Of a stretch of 36,840 bases of DNA, positions 14,904 to 21,756 are shown piece by piece. This stretch comes from Candidatus Sigynarchaeota archaeon. Lineage in GTDB: Archaea; Asgardarchaeota; Lokiarchaeia; Sigynarchaeales; Sigynarchaeaceae. Location of the stretch: the NCBI GenBank assembly GCA_030587525.1, contig JAUQYW010000607.1, positions 1-36,840 of the forward strand, written 5' to 3'. Below the pieces are notes generated by a model. The model worked only from the letters and a program-made list of their open reading frames with translations, did no database searches and was not told the DNA's origin. The stretch's first letter is position 1. Every line of letters begins with the position of its first letter. A program made the translations under genes and the position numbers.

Positions 14904-16703
14904 GTGATGACGGTGGTACGTGACATTGATTGGATTCCCGTTCAAGGTCCCTTGATGACGAGATGGGCAAAAAAAGTGACGGCATCGAGCCCGCTCAACG
15001 AGTACCCGCGTCCCCAGTTCACGCGCGCGGCGTGGATGAATTTGAATGGCTTGTGGGATTATGCAATCACGCCAAGAAGTCAATCCTCTCCCGGCCCGAT
15101 GGAGGGTAAAATTCTGGTTCCTTTTCCGGTCGAATCCGCCTTGTCCGGCGTTATGCGGCGGCTCGGCCCCGGCGAGCGCTTGTGGTACCGGCATTCCTTT
15201 ACGATTCCTAATGCCTGGAAGGACAAGAAGATCTTGTTGCATTTTGGCGCGGTGGATTGGGAATCGACCATCTCGATTAATGGCGTCGAGATAGGCTGCA
15301 ACAAGGGTGGTCACGTGCCATTTTCCTTCGACATTACGAGCCCGGTGAACTTTGACGGGGAAAATACCATCACGGTTTCCGTGTGGGACCCGACGGGCAG
15401 GGGAAACCAGGAACGCGGGAAGCAAGCGCTCAAGCCTATGTTCTATTTCTATACGGCGGTTTCGGGCATCTGGCAGACGGTCTGGCTGGAACCGGTGCAC
15501 GCGTCTCACTTCGCCACGGTCAAGATAATAACCGATATCGACGCAAGAACAGTGTCGCTCAAGCCCGTCATCATCCAGGCCCGCGCCGATGATACGGTCG
15601 AAATTTGCATCAGCGATGGAAGATCAGACGTCCATCGCGAAACCATGGCTATTCGTGACGAGTTAACGATCGATATGCATGAGGCCCAGCTCTGGAGCCC
15701 AGAAACCCCGCACCTTTACAGCGTTTCAATGAAACTCGCGCGCGGTGGTGAGGTCATCGATGAATTCGGGACATATTTCGGCATGCGCAAGATCAACATC
15801 GTTGCGGGAGCTAGCGGGGTGCAGCGGGTACGGTTGAACAACGCAGCTATATTCCAAAGCGGTGTGCTCGACCAGGGCTGGTGGCCTGATGGGCTCTACA
15901 CAGCGCCCACGGACGAAGCGCTGCGGTTTGACATCGAAAAGATAAAGGACTTCGGCTTTAACATGATCCGGAAGCACGTGAAGATCGAGCCCGCACGATG
16001 GTACCACCATTGCGACACGCTGGGCATGCTTGTCTGGCAAGATATGCCGTCTGGAGGGCGCTTTTTCGGCTTGGGCAGGAGAAGCAAGCGCGTGCGCCAG
16101 GATTATTACAACGAGCTATTCCGGATGCTGGAGTATCTCCGCAACGCTCCTTGCGTGGTCGTATGGGTGCCCTTCAACGAGGGATGGGGCCAATTCGAGA
16201 CACGACAAGTGACGGAGCAGATCAAGGCGCGGGATCCGACCCGGCTCGTTGACAGCGCGAGCGGGTGGTTCGACAAGAAGACAGGCGACATCCAATCATC
16301 CCACGTGTATCCAGGAATGAAAATGCCCAGGATAAAATCAGGCCTTCGTGCACTTGCTTTGAGCGAATTCGGCGGCATCGGGCTGAACACTGCAGGCCAC
16401 GTCTGGCCATCGAAGCGGTATTTTGCTTACAAGACCGTCGTCGACTCCGAAAAATTTGCAAGATATTATGAAAGTATAATGAATCCCGTAGTTCCGTTGG
16501 TTGAAAATGGCTTGTCAGCCGTGATCTACACGCAGCTCACGGACGTGGAGCGGGAGATCAACGGTTTGTTGACCTATGATCGAGAGGTCACGAAGCTGGA
16601 TGCCACGATCGTTAAAGCCATTAATGCCAGGCTCATAGAAACTGGTCGTAATGCTGATTCGCAAGGTGCCATACCTGGATTTCAGTCGCCGGGCAAGCAA
16701 TAA
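14904..16703 (+). CDS. Glycoside hydrolase family 2 enzyme
   Basis: The 599-residue protein has the GH2 domain order: a jelly-roll sugar-binding domain (about 35-200, with L-N-G-L-W-D-Y and W-Y-R-H-S-F), an immunoglobulin-like domain (about 200-298) and a TIM barrel. The acid/base is Glu426 in F-N-E-G-W-G-Q and the nucleophile Glu488 in L-S-E-F-G-G, with R-K-H-V-K and W-Q-D-M-P typical of the barrel. Family activities include beta-galactosidase, beta-glucuronidase and beta-mannosidase; the choice is open. No signal peptide, so it is cytoplasmic. The start is GTG at 14904 or the ATG directly after it at 14907. The last 22 bp overlap the convergent ESCRT-II-like gene. Confidence 0.88.
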   Translation: MMTVVRDIDWIPVQGPLMTRWAKKVTASSPLNEYPRPQFTRAAWMNLNGLWDYAITPRSQSSPGPMEGKILVPFPVESALSGVMRRLGPGERLWYRHSFTIPNAWKDKKILLHFGAVDWESTISINGVEIGCNKGGHVPFSFDITSPVNFDGENTITVSVWDPTGRGNQERGKQALKPMFYFYTAVSGIWQTVWLEPVHASHFATVKIITDIDARTVSLKPVIIQARADDTVEICISDGRSDVHRETMAIRDELTIDMHEAQLWSPETPHLYSVSMKLARGGEVIDEFGTYFGMRKINIVAGASGVQRVRLNNAAIFQSGVLDQGWWPDGLYTAPTDEALRFDIEKIKDFGFNMIRKHVKIEPARWYHHCDTLGMLVWQDMPSGGRFFGLGRRSKRVRQDYYNELFRMLEYLRNAPCVVVWVPFNEGWGQFETRQVTEQIKARDPTRLVDSASGWFDKKTGDIQSSHVYPGMKMPRIKSGLRALALSEFGGIGLNTAGHVWPSKRYFAYKTVVDSEKFARYYESIMNPVVPLVENGLSAVIYTQLTDVEREINGLLTYDREVTKLDATIVKAINARLIETGRNADSQGAIPGFQSPGKQ

Positions 16704-17332
16704 CGAGTCCCGTCCTTGTAGGACGGGATGCACCGGAGCGTGCCAATCGACACGAGGTAATCGAGCACGCGACGAAGCCGGATTTCGGACCATCCAAGGT
16801 TCAACTTCATCTCGCCCTCGCTGATGTTTCCCGATCGCTGCTTGACCTGATCCATCACGGCAGCCTGGTCGTTCACCATTTCCGCGACGTTGATGGTGAG
16901 GAACACTTCGTTGTTGTACTGGGTTTCTTCAAAGAGCTTGTCGCGGGTGTGGCTTGCTTTCCGGAGATGATCGGCCGTGACCAGTCCTTTTGCGGAGGAA
17001 CGATCGAACGTATCGACCACCGAGGCAAAGGGGAGGATGCCCCCGGTCTCCGACGCTGAGTCAAGCAGCATCGCGCGTATCCTACGAGCAAGGGCATCGA
17101 TATCGGGCACGAGCGTCTTGGGCGATAGAATCGCAGAAAAATCGTCCTTGGGGATCACTTTCACGAAATTGTCAGTTGATTTGATCACGATCGCGCGCTG
17201 CCCCTTGTCGAGATGAAAATCACTCTCGGCACGGACAAGGTTTAACGTATCTGCCTCGTGGCGGACCATCCCGTTGCCCCGGGTGGTGTTCCACAGGTCA
17301 ATGACCACGATGGCACCAACTGGCACCTTCAT
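16682..17332 (-). CDS. ESCRT-II Vps36/Vps22 (EAP30)-like winged-helix protein
   Basis: The protein has 216 residues from the ATG at 17332, preceded by GGTGA. Residues about 96-165 match the first winged helix of EAP30 proteins: G-G-I-L-P-F-A-S-V-V-D-T-F-D-R against the family pattern G-G-M-x-S-L-T-x-V-Y-x-x-V-N-R, then L-V-T-A-D-H-L-R-K-A against L-x-S-P-E-D-L-x-x-A. Residues about 166-214 match the second: I-S-E-G-E-M-K-L-N-L-G-W-S-E-I-R-L-R-R-V-L-D-Y-L. The first 90 residues are a beta-rich domain that could take the place of the GLUE domain. The expected role is in ESCRT-II, linking cargo recognition to ESCRT-III. It follows the flotillin by 57 bp. A generic double winged-helix protein is the alternative. 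Confidence 0.6.
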   Translation of the reverse strand: MKVPVGAIVVIDLWNTTRGNGMVRHEADTLNLVRAESDFHLDKGQRAIVIKSTDNFVKVIPKDDFSAILSPKTLVPDIDALARRIRAMLLDSASETGGILPFASVVDTFDRSSAKGLVTADHLRKASHTRDKLFEETQYNNEVFLTINVAEMVNDQAAVMDQVKQRSGNISEGEMKLNLGWSEIRLRRVLDYLVSIGTLRCIPSYKDGTRYCLPGD

Positions 17333-17371
17333 GAAATCACCAAAGTAACATGTCAATGAGTATCTTAAACT

Positions 17372-17378
17372 AAAAAAA
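17372..17378 (-). terminator. Oligo-T tract after the flotillin gene
   Basis: Seven Ts on the minus strand begin 12 bp after the flotillin stop and 40 bp before the ESCRT-II-like start. Some transcripts may end here, leaving the downstream gene with partial read-through or its own promoter. Confidence 0.35.
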
Positions 17379-17389
17379 GAATAAATGGA

Positions 17390-18664
17390 TCACTTGTCCG
17401 ACGCAACGTCTGACGCTGCCTTTCCTGCGGCCTTGAGCTTGGTAAGCAAATCGGCTAGACCGCCTTGAAGCAGACCGGACTGGAGGAGAGAGTCGATCTT
17501 CGGCAAGAAATTGGCCAGGAAATTGCCATCGCCATTGCTTCCCCCGCTCGGCAGGTAGATGATCTTGTTATTCGTGCCGATCGCCTTGGCAATCTGTTCA
17601 CCCGCGTCCACCTGTGCCTTCGTGATGAGCTCCAGGATCTTGATCTGGGCACTGGTCTCGTTGAACAGCTTCATAGCCTCGGCTTTCTGTTTGATGGCAT
17701 CTGCTTCGGCGACACCGCGGAGGCGTATACCTTCTGCCTCGGCTTCGAGCCGGAGCTTGACAGCGTTGCTGTCCGCTTGTGCCTTGATGGAAACCGCTTC
17801 ACCTTCTGCCTTGGCCAACATAATCTTCTTGTTCCGATCGATCTCTGCCAGTTTCTCGGTGTTTTGTTGCTCAACGCGCAGGCGCTTTTCCTCGATAACC
17901 AGCTTCTGCTCGCTCGATGTCTTTTCACGATCGAAACGGGCGAGCTCCTCTTCCTTCTTCATCTGCTCGACCTTGACAGCGTTATCCTTCGCTTTCTCGG
18001 TTTCCACCTTGATCGCATCCGAGTTTGAAGTTGCTTCGGAGATACGGGCATTGCGGCGCAGCTCGGCAATCTTCACCTTTTCCAGCGACGCGATCACGTC
18101 GGATCCCTCGATGTCCGTGATGTTCTTGATGTCGAAAATTACAGGCGACAATCCTAACTTGCTCAGCGCGTCGGAAACTTGGATGTAGATAGCTTTTTCG
18201 ATCTCCTCCCGTTGCTTCATGATGTCGAGAATATTGCGTTCCATGGCGACCGAACGCGCCGCGGACATAACGGTGTCCTCCACGACCTTGGAGATCGTGC
18301 TGTGATCGATTTGCGTTAAGGTCGCTGCGGCTTTCGGCGGGTCGGTGACTTGCACTTTGACCGAGATTTCGACGCCGAACGGCAACTTGTCGATGTCGTG
18401 AAGTTTAATCAAAGCCGGCTCCACGTCGAGCACGTGTTTCGGGATGATCGTCCGGCCATAGAATGCCTTGAAGTAGAAGTACCGGCCCGAACCATCATAT
18501 TGCGTCACTTTCTTTCCCCGGCTCACGACGTGGACCTCGTTGAACGGCACCACCACGATTGCTTTCAAGAACGTGCCTAAAATTATCAAGGCGGCGATGA
18601 TTCCGATGACGATAATGATCCACGGGAGCGGGGATTTCCAATCGATTATATCTTGTAGCATCAT
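17390..18664 (-). CDS. Flotillin-like SPFH/band 7 protein
   Basis: The 424-residue protein has a single N-terminal membrane segment (about 14-37), an SPFH domain (about 38-195, with V-P-F-N-E-V-H-V-V-S-R-G and A-R-S-V-A-M-E-R-N-I-L-D-I), and a long Ala/Glu/Lys-rich coiled coil (about 195-345, with repeated A-E-A-E-G and A-E-A-D motifs). A small Gly/Leu-rich C-terminus follows (N-F-L-P-K-I-D-S-L-L-Q-S-G-L-L-Q-G-G). This is the flotillin plan: oligomeric cages or microdomain scaffolds at the membrane. The ATG at 18664, doubled by the next codon, follows AAGGGA. Neighbouring genes are an ESCRT-II-like protein downstream and Elf1 upstream, which suggests a link to membrane organisation or remodelling. 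Confidence 0.88.
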   Translation of the reverse strand: MMLQDIIDWKSPLPWIIIVIGIIAALIILGTFLKAIVVVPFNEVHVVSRGKKVTQYDGSGRYFYFKAFYGRTIIPKHVLDVEPALIKLHDIDKLPFGVEISVKVQVTDPPKAAATLTQIDHSTISKVVEDTVMSAARSVAMERNILDIMKQREEIEKAIYIQVSDALSKLGLSPVIFDIKNITDIEGSDVIASLEKVKIAELRRNARISEATSNSDAIKVETEKAKDNAVKVEQMKKEEELARFDREKTSSEQKLVIEEKRLRVEQQNTEKLAEIDRNKKIMLAKAEGEAVSIKAQADSNAVKLRLEAEAEGIRLRGVAEADAIKQKAEAMKLFNETSAQIKILELITKAQVDAGEQIAKAIGTNNKIIYLPSGGSNGDGNFLANFLPKIDSLLQSGLLQGGLADLLTKLKAAGKAASDVASDK

Positions 18665-18894
18665 GTCTTTTCCCTTTCATGTAGTTTGATTCATCGCACG
18701 GCTAAGCTGCGATGTTCGAAAGTATTAACCATTTTCTTTACCTTTCAATACATCACTCGAAAAACATATGTTTTTTTAACATGATCTCGGTGCCCTAGTT
18801 CCTATCGTATTTGGAGTTTATAACTCCATACGAAACGCAAAGGAAAAGAGCACAAAAAAGAAGAATGATAATGCTTCAAAGAAGTTCAATACGT

Positions 18895-19500
18895 TCATTT
18901 AAACTCGTCGTCTTCGTCTTCGTCCTCGTCCTTGACATCTTCGGGGAAGGGTAATTTCTCGTCCTTTCCTTCCTTCTTGATTTCATCAAGGATCTCGTCA
19001 TCTTCTTCCTCGAGTGCTTCCTTGAGGTCGTCCTCTGTGATCTTCACTTCTTCCTCCTTGGGTTCGAGATCAGCAAGGGACGTTTTTTCCTCGACCTTAG
19101 CTTTCTTTGCGACCACTGCCTTGGAGATAGGCGGGACGGCGGTGACTTCTGGTTGACCTGGTTGAAGGGAAGGAGCAGGAGTTGCAACGGCGGTGCTTTC
19201 CACGGGCGCAGGCGCGGGCGGGGCTTTCACCTCGCGTTTCTCGTCCTGCTTATCCCCGGCTTCGCCATAGAACGCGTCGACGAGCATCGCATAGACATCG
19301 ACCGGATCAGTCAGTGGCCCGGCATCGTATCGTTCTTCCAGCAAGCAATTGCTGCACTTGATGATCGCGAAGCCCTTGCCCTCGGTTCGCTTGAGTTTCT
19401 CGACCTTCATGGTATTTTGCCCGCAGTTCGGGCATGCAAAAACCGTCGGCGATTTCCGGATCGGCCGGTATGTCACTGCCTTACGCTTGCGTCGGCCCAT
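18895..19500 (-). CDS. Elf1-type transcription elongation factor with long acidic tail
   Basis: Residues 1-80 match Elf1/ELOF1: a basic start (M-G-R-R-K-R-K), a zinc ribbon with Cys23, Cys26, Cys49 and Cys52, and the diagnostic P-V-D-V-Y at 66-70. In eukaryotes Elf1 binds RNA polymerase II near the downstream DNA and helps passage through nucleosomes. Usual family length is about 80-110 residues; here a low-complexity tail of about 120 residues follows. That tail is Ala/Pro/Lys-rich and then strongly acidic (runs of Glu and Asp to the C-terminus). Such tails can bind histones or basic proteins. AAGGTGA precedes the ATG. The tail is encoded by repetitive GAA/GAG/GAC codons, which makes it prone to length change. 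Confidence 0.85.
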   Translation of the reverse strand: MGRRKRKAVTYRPIRKSPTVFACPNCGQNTMKVEKLKRTEGKGFAIIKCSNCLLEERYDAGPLTDPVDVYAMLVDAFYGEAGDKQDEKREVKAPPAPAPVESTAVATPAPSLQPGQPEVTAVPPISKAVVAKKAKVEEKTSLADLEPKEEEVKITEDDLKEALEEEDDEILDEIKKEGKDEKLPFPEDVKDEDEDEDDEFK

Positions 19501-19529
19501 TTGAATTCACCTTTTGCGGATTGATACAC

Positions 19530-19537
19530 ATTTAAGT
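19530..19537 (-). promoter_or_regulatory. TATA-like element before Elf1
   Basis: On the minus strand CTTAAATG lies about 30 bp before the ATG at 19500, which would give a very short leader although a ribosome site is present. Tentative. Confidence 0.3.
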
Positions 19538-19675
19538 TGCACCCGAGGCTGAAAAAGAACGATTGGTATTAAGCATTGTCATGCGCGAGAAGAATCGAAA
19601 AAAAAATCGAAAAAAGCACGATACGATAGCCTCGTCCCGGGCTTGTAAAAGGCGGGAATGGGTGGCACCTCGGGT

Positions 19676-20560
19676 TCACGGCTTCTTTTCGGGCTGTTTT
19701 GCGGACTGCTTTTCGGGTAGCTTATCTGGCAGCTTTGGGGTTTCTGTTAGCCAGAAATCCAGGCTTGAGCGCCCCATCTTGTCCCTGAGTTCCACGTACA
19801 AGTTCGCGGCTCTAACAAAGCACTCGAGCGCCTCTTTTTTCTTAAGCATTTGGAAATATGCCTTTCCTGAGCCGGTAAGTGCCTGTGCCAGCGCCTTCTT
19901 GTCACCCAGTTTCGCGGCAAGAGCCTCGGCAGCCTTGAATTGCTCAAGCGACTTCTCGTACATTTCCTTCGCGGAATATACGGTCCCTAACCAGCTTCGG
20001 GCATTGAGTTCCTCCTTCTCGTCGTGCGTTATATGGCAATATTCAATACATTCCAGGAAACGTGCCTCGGCCTCGTCTTTTTTCTGGTCGAAAATATAAT
20101 GGGTTCCCAAGGCGCTGTCGATTTTGACTATGAGGGGGGAGATTTAACTTTTTTAGCGAGTTCAAGTGCCTCCAAGAGGATTTTCCTGCCTTCCGCGAAT
20201 TTTGCACTGAAAAAATGCTTCAGCATACAGCCGGCAAGGAATAGATGAATGATGTTGGGGTTGACGGCGAGCTCGAAATAATCCATGATGGAAAGGTTCT
20301 TGTCCTACATCTATTGGATTTTATCGATGATCATCTCGTAGCGTAGTTCCTTGATCGTCTTGAACTCTTCAAACTTCTTGAACGGGCCGAAAAACTCGAA
20401 AAGATCTTGGCATATCTGCCTCGCGGACGGTAGGCTCGCGGGCTGGTCCATGGATATGCCGGCGCCAGCCAGGAACGTGATCGGCTCGCCATCCCCGAGC
20501 AGCCGCCTCACTTCCCTTATGAGCGTTTCATAATACGATTGGAGCTCTAAAAAAAATCAC
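19676..20560 (-). pseudogene. Broken SIR2-like / TPR gene
   Basis: The first part (down from about 20560) encodes L-Q-S-Y-Y-E-T-L-I-R-E-V-R-R-L-L followed by the SIR2 nucleotide-binding signature I-T-F-L-A-G-A-G-I-S. Two in-frame TAG codons then occur (20311-20313 and 20305-20307, one codon apart). The same frame continues with M-D-Y-F-E-L-A-V-N-P-N-I-I-H-L-F-L-A, typical of SIR2-TPR proteins, until a stop just after a run of six Gs (20134-20139; Cs on the coding strand). One extra base in that run would join it to the open TPR frame ending at 19676. No good start codon is in frame. Several independent lesions indicate a decayed NAD-binding SIR2-TPR gene; such genes often serve in antiviral defence. 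The TPR part (19676-20110) is still open and might be expressed. Confidence 0.8.
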
Positions 20561-20583
20561 CGGAATGATACATCTGTATGTGA

Positions 20584-20592
20584 ATATATATA
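20584..20592 (-). promoter_or_regulatory. TATA-like element upstream of the broken SIR2 gene
   Basis: ATATATATA lies about 25-30 bp upstream of the presumed ancestral start of the SIR2-TPR gene on the minus strand, so the promoter may have outlived the gene. Confidence 0.35.
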
Positions 20593-20640
20593 CATGTCGG
20601 ATGCCCGCGCCAGTAGGAGCGAATCATACAAACCATAATT

Positions 20641-20659
20641 AAGAAAAAATAAAAAAAAA
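20641..20659 (-). terminator. Oligo-T terminator of the two-gene membrane operon
   Basis: On the minus strand nine Ts, an A and a further T-rich run start 4 bp after the stop of the 4TM gene at 20663. This marks the end of the 21704-20663 transcript. Confidence 0.55.
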
Positions 20660-20662
20660 TGC

Positions 20663-21148
20663 CTATTTCCTATCGTCCTTGGATTTTTTCATGGACTTGA
20701 GGAATGTCTTGACGAATTTCAACGCCTGGGCGATCACGATGAACGTCGCTGTCAGGGTGTTTGCGAACACGATATTGGCACTCACGGCGCCGAGAATCGG
20801 TACTATCGAGCTCAAGTTCGCCATGAAACCCACGTTGAGGGCGCCGAATCCGCTGTACGGCATGAAGAAGGACAAGATGGTGCAGCCCGCCGTATATGCG
20901 ATGATGATGAATATCAAGAAACTTGCCGACGAGAGCATTTCCATGCGAACATGGCCCTCTGCAAGGGCCGAGAACACGACGAGCCCGGCCAGCACCGCGG
21001 TCATGGTCCAGACCGTCGACGCGTAGGTCACGACGTTGAAACCTCCGAGGAACCCGTTCAGCCAGTTCACGGCGTAAAAGAACCCGTACGTGATGCCGAA
21101 CAAGGCACCGGCACCGATGATGTACAAGAGCACCTTTCCGCTGCCCAT
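20663..21148 (-). CDS. Four-transmembrane hypothetical protein
   Basis: The 161-residue protein has hydrophobic segments near residues 6-28, 40-62, 73-98 and 107-143 (the last may be two helices) and a basic C-terminal tail (K-K-S-K-D-D-R-K) expected in the cytoplasm. No known motif is recognised. Its start lies one base after the stop of the gene upstream, with GGTGAT inside that gene as ribosome site, so the two are translationally linked and probably work together at the membrane. Confidence 0.7.
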   Translation of the reverse strand: MGSGKVLLYIIGAGALFGITYGFFYAVNWLNGFLGGFNVVTYASTVWTMTAVLAGLVVFSALAEGHVRMEMLSSASFLIFIIIAYTAGCTILSFFMPYSGFGALNVGFMANLSSIVPILGAVSANIVFANTLTATFIVIAQALKFVKTFLKSMKKSKDDRK

Positions 21149-21149
21149 T

Positions 21150-21704
21150 TTAAATCACCAAGCCTCCCGGAAAGTTGAAGGAAAGGTTCAATGTCGTGCT
21201 AGAGAAGGCGTAACTGACGTGGAATAAAATTTCCAGGTCAACCGACGTCGAGTTGATGATGGTGAAAATGCCTATGGGCATGTTTTGCAGGATCGCCACG
21301 CTGTTGTTCCACGTGGTCCCGTGGGGAATGTTGACCGAACCGTTGAAGTTCGTCGTGTTGGCAACCAGGTCATGGCTGCTATTATAGAGGTTGAAGTCCG
21401 CGCTCAGGTTATTCACGTCAAACCCGATGGCGCCGATATTTCGCACGTAAACCGGGATGGTGATGTTCAAGTTGCCGCCGCTGTATGATTTCTGGATGTT
21501 GGGAACATATTTGCTCGAAGAATCATCAAAGCCCCAATCCAATAACATGCCTGCTGCAGAGACGTACATGTTGACGGCAAATGTGGCAATCATGAACAAA
21601 GTCGCTAAAACCGAAATCGCCTTAAGAGCACCTGGATGGGAAACCACTTCTTTCTTGTTTGGACTCATATCAATGTCACTGCTAGGTGATTGAATCGCTT
21701 GCAA
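21150..21704 (-). CDS. Single-anchor protein with extracytoplasmic beta-sandwich
   Basis: The 184-residue protein has a short cytoplasmic N-terminus, one membrane segment (about 27-53) and an outer domain of alternating strands rich in Asn, Ser and Thr. The domain includes the pattern I-T-I-P-V-Y-V-R-N-I-G-A-I-G-F-D-V-N-N-L-S, which resembles LEA14/WHy domains and related beta-sandwiches. Several N-x-S/T sequons suggest N-glycosylation outside the cell. It is the first gene of a tight pair with the 4TM protein. The LEA14-like assignment is by pattern only. Confidence 0.6.
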   Translation of the reverse strand: MQAIQSPSSDIDMSPNKKEVVSHPGALKAISVLATLFMIATFAVNMYVSAAGMLLDWGFDDSSSKYVPNIQKSYSGGNLNITIPVYVRNIGAIGFDVNNLSADFNLYNSSHDLVANTTNFNGSVNIPHGTTWNNSVAILQNMPIGIFTIINSTSVDLEILFHVSYAFSSTTLNLSFNFPGGLVI

Positions 21705-21756
21705 AAGTAAGTTGAATATTGGTTGATTAAGGTATCGCTTGCATGCTCTCTATGGT

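Noticed and set aside
17465..18188. Two long plus-strand frames opposite the flotillin gene.
   Set aside because: They arise from the repetitive Glu/Ala/Lys codons of the coiled coil on the other strand.
19676..20110. The TPR reading frame as an independent intact gene.
   Set aside because: Its upstream frame joins to SIR2-TPR sequence through a single-base change in a G-run and its first ATG has no ribosome site, so it is more likely the end of the broken gene.
20305..20313. Pyrrolysine decoding of the two TAG codons in the SIR2-like gene.
   Set aside because: The same gene also has a frameshift and no start codon, and TAG ends the GH51 gene normally, so decay is the simpler explanation.
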